Below are positions 6,090-7,543 of a stretch of DNA of 7,543 nt, in pieces. A model generated the notes under the pieces. The model saw only the letters and a list, made by a program, of their open reading frames with translations, ran no database searches and was not told the DNA's origin. This stretch comes from Halomonas halophila (GTDB taxonomy: Bacteria > Pseudomonadota > Gammaproteobacteria > Pseudomonadales > Halomonadaceae): contig DJIP01000156.1 in NCBI GenBank assembly GCA_002433675.1, forward strand, positions 303 to 7,845. Direction: 5' to 3'. The position numbers and the translations under genes are program-made. Position 1 is the first letter of the stretch. Each line of letters begins with the position of its first letter.

Positions 6090-7543
6090 ATGGTCGACTA
6101 CTTTCTGCGCCAGAAGGTCATCAGCTGGATGATCACCCTGCTGCTGGCCGTCGGCGGGGTGGTGTCCTTCTTCGGGCTCGGGCAGCTGGAGTTTCCCGAG
6201 TTCACCATCCGCAATGCCATCATTTCGACCCAGTATCCCGGTGCCACGCCCGAGCAGGTAGAAGAAGAGGTCACCCTGCGCCTGGAGAAGGCGATCCAGC
6301 AGATGCCGGACCTGAAACGGGTCAGCTCGGTCAACGCCGACGGCCTGTCGCAGATCACCGTGGAGCTCGAGAACACGGTGCGCGAGCACGAACTTGCCCA
6401 GTACTGGGACCTGCTGCGGCGCAAGATCAACGACGTCCAGGCCGAGCTGCCCCCTGGCGCCGGGACCTCCATCGTCAACGATGACTTCGGCGACGTCTTC
6501 GGTCTGCTGTTGACTCTGACCGGCGAGGACTACAGTCAGCTGGACCTGGAAGACCACGCCGACCTGCTGCAGCGGGAGCTGCGCCTGGTCGACGGGGTCA
6601 AGAAGGTCGCCATCGCCGGCACCGTGCAGGACCAGGTGGTGGTGTCGCTGGACCGTGACCGGATGCGCGCGCTGGGGATCTCGCCACAGCAGTTGAGTGA
6701 CCTGCTCAACGCCCAGAACGTGGTGGGCGACGCGGGCCATATCAAGCTCGATGGCCTGTCGCTGTCGGTGCAGCCCACCGGCGAGTTCGACAGCGTCGAG
6801 TCGCTCGAGCGGCTGGTGGTGGGCCGCCCCGGTGACGGCCTGATCCGCCTTGGCGACATCGCCGAGGTCACTCGCCAGACCACCGATTCGCCCCAGTTGC
6901 TTTACCACGCAGGGGGGCAGTCCGCGCTGTCCATCGGCATCTCGTTTGGTTCCGGCGTCAACGTGGTGGAGGTCGGCGAACGGGTCGAGAAGCGGCTTTC
7001 CGAGCTCGAACAGCGCATGCCGCTGGGCATGGAGCTGGCCACCGTCTACCACCAGCCCGAGGTGGTGGAGGACGCGGTCAACGGCTTTCTGATCAACCTG
7101 GCCGAGGCGGTCGGCATCGTCATACTGGTGCTGTTGCTGTTCATGGGGGTGCGCAGCGGTCTGCTGATGGGCCTGATCCTGCTGCTGACCATCCTTGGCA
7201 CCTTCATCATGATGTCGATCCACGGCATCCAGCTGCAGAAGATCTCGCTGGGCGCCCTGATCATTGCCCTCGGCATGCTGGTGGACAACGCCATCGTGGT
7301 CACCGAGGGCATGATGATCGGCCTTGCCCGGGGCAAGACCAAGCGCCAGGCGGCACTGGAGGTGGTCGGTCAGAATCGCTTGCCGCTGCTCGGTGCCACG
7401 GTCATCGCGATTACCGCCTTTGCCCCCATCGGGCTGTCGCCGGACGCCACCGGCGAGTTCGTCGGCTCGCTGTTCTGGGTGCTGTGCTATTCGCTGTTCC
7501 TGAGCTGGATCACCGCCCTGACCCTGACCCCCTTCTTCTTCGA
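6090..7543 (+). CDS. RND efflux pump inner-membrane permease, 3' end cut off
   Basis: Proton-driven exporter of the RND superfamily; 484 codons are visible of an expected 1,000 or more. ATG 6090 follows AGAGGGG with 9 bases of spacing and begins 3 bases after the adaptor stop. The first transmembrane helix is at about 11-30. The periplasmic porter region follows, with YPGATPEQVEEEVT at 49-62 and the docking region up to about 330. Helices 2-6 lie near 333-352, 357-377, 385-407, 432-449 and 459-480. Helix 4 reads GMLVDNAIVVTEG (395-407): Asp399 corresponds to AcrB Asp407, while Asn400 replaces the second Asp of the classic pair. The short spacing to the adaptor points to the HAE (drug/hydrophobe) type rather than metal export, which usually has other helix-4 residues. 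The second half, with the Lys and Thr of the proton relay, is outside the window. Confidence 0.92.
   Translation, partial: MVDYFLRQKVISWMITLLLAVGGVVSFFGLGQLEFPEFTIRNAIISTQYPGATPEQVEEEVTLRLEKAIQQMPDLKRVSSVNADGLSQITVELENTVREHELAQYWDLLRRKINDVQAELPPGAGTSIVNDDFGDVFGLLLTLTGEDYSQLDLEDHADLLQRELRLVDGVKKVAIAGTVQDQVVVSLDRDRMRALGISPQQLSDLLNAQNVVGDAGHIKLDGLSLSVQPTGEFDSVESLERLVVGRPGDGLIRLGDIAEVTRQTTDSPQLLYHAGGQSALSIGISFGSGVNVVEVGERVEKRLSELEQRMPLGMELATVYHQPEVVEDAVNGFLINLAEAVGIVILVLLLFMGVRSGLLMGLILLLTILGTFIMMSIHGIQLQKISLGALIIALGMLVDNAIVVTEGMMIGLARGKTKRQAALEVVGQNRLPLLGATVIAITAFAPIGLSPDATGEFVGSLFWVLCYSLFLSWITALTLTPFFF

Noticed and set aside
5703..7223. 506-codon open frame on the minus strand opposite the adaptor and pump genes
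   Set aside because: Its protein is a low-complexity His/Gln/Asp-rich shadow of high-GC codons, it lies wholly opposite two well-recognised genes, and it has no domain I recognise.

Overview
The window is high-GC, gene-dense bacterial DNA. Every gene has strongly G/C-ending codons, and the proteins are typical of gammaproteobacteria with a mildly acidic bias. A moderately halophilic member of the Halomonadaceae (Halomonas or a relative) is my best guess; this rests on general sequence character, not on a marker gene. No RNA genes, insertion sequences, CRISPR arrays or phage genes are visible.

The left part (1-4122) encodes a complete ferric-iron ABC importer in an unusual layout. The periplasmic iron-binding protein (fbpA/futA type, minus strand, C-terminus cut by the window edge) is divergent from the ATPase gene (fbpC, plus). 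The ATPase gene is in turn tail-to-tail with the two-domain permease gene (fbpB, minus). The three subunits of one importer are therefore on at least three transcripts rather than in the usual fbpABC operon. A good sigma70-like promoter and a Fur-box-like imperfect palindrome lie just upstream of fbpA. The 381-base fbpA-fbpC gap also holds a 12-base palindrome, a small hairpin and a possible 20-residue leader ORF whose stop overlaps the fbpC start. No clear promoter or Shine-Dalgarno sequence was found for fbpC.

The right part (4261-7543) looks like a self-regulated RND efflux operon: a TetR-family regulator, a periplasmic adaptor lipoprotein and an RND inner-membrane pump that runs off the window. 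Gaps are 16 and 3 bases. The promoter in front of the regulator is well formed (TTGAAA, 17 bases, TATTTT), and a 14-base palindrome fills most of the spacer, so autorepression by the regulator is the natural reading. The pump has Asp-Asn where classic drug exporters such as AcrB have Asp-Asp in transmembrane helix 4. No outer-membrane channel gene is seen.

I see no clearly new multi-gene system. The points most worth a second look are the split iron-transporter layout, the possible coupled leader ORF, the His-rich patch in the C-terminal domain of the ATPase, the promoter-embedded operator, and the Asp-Asn variant of the pump.
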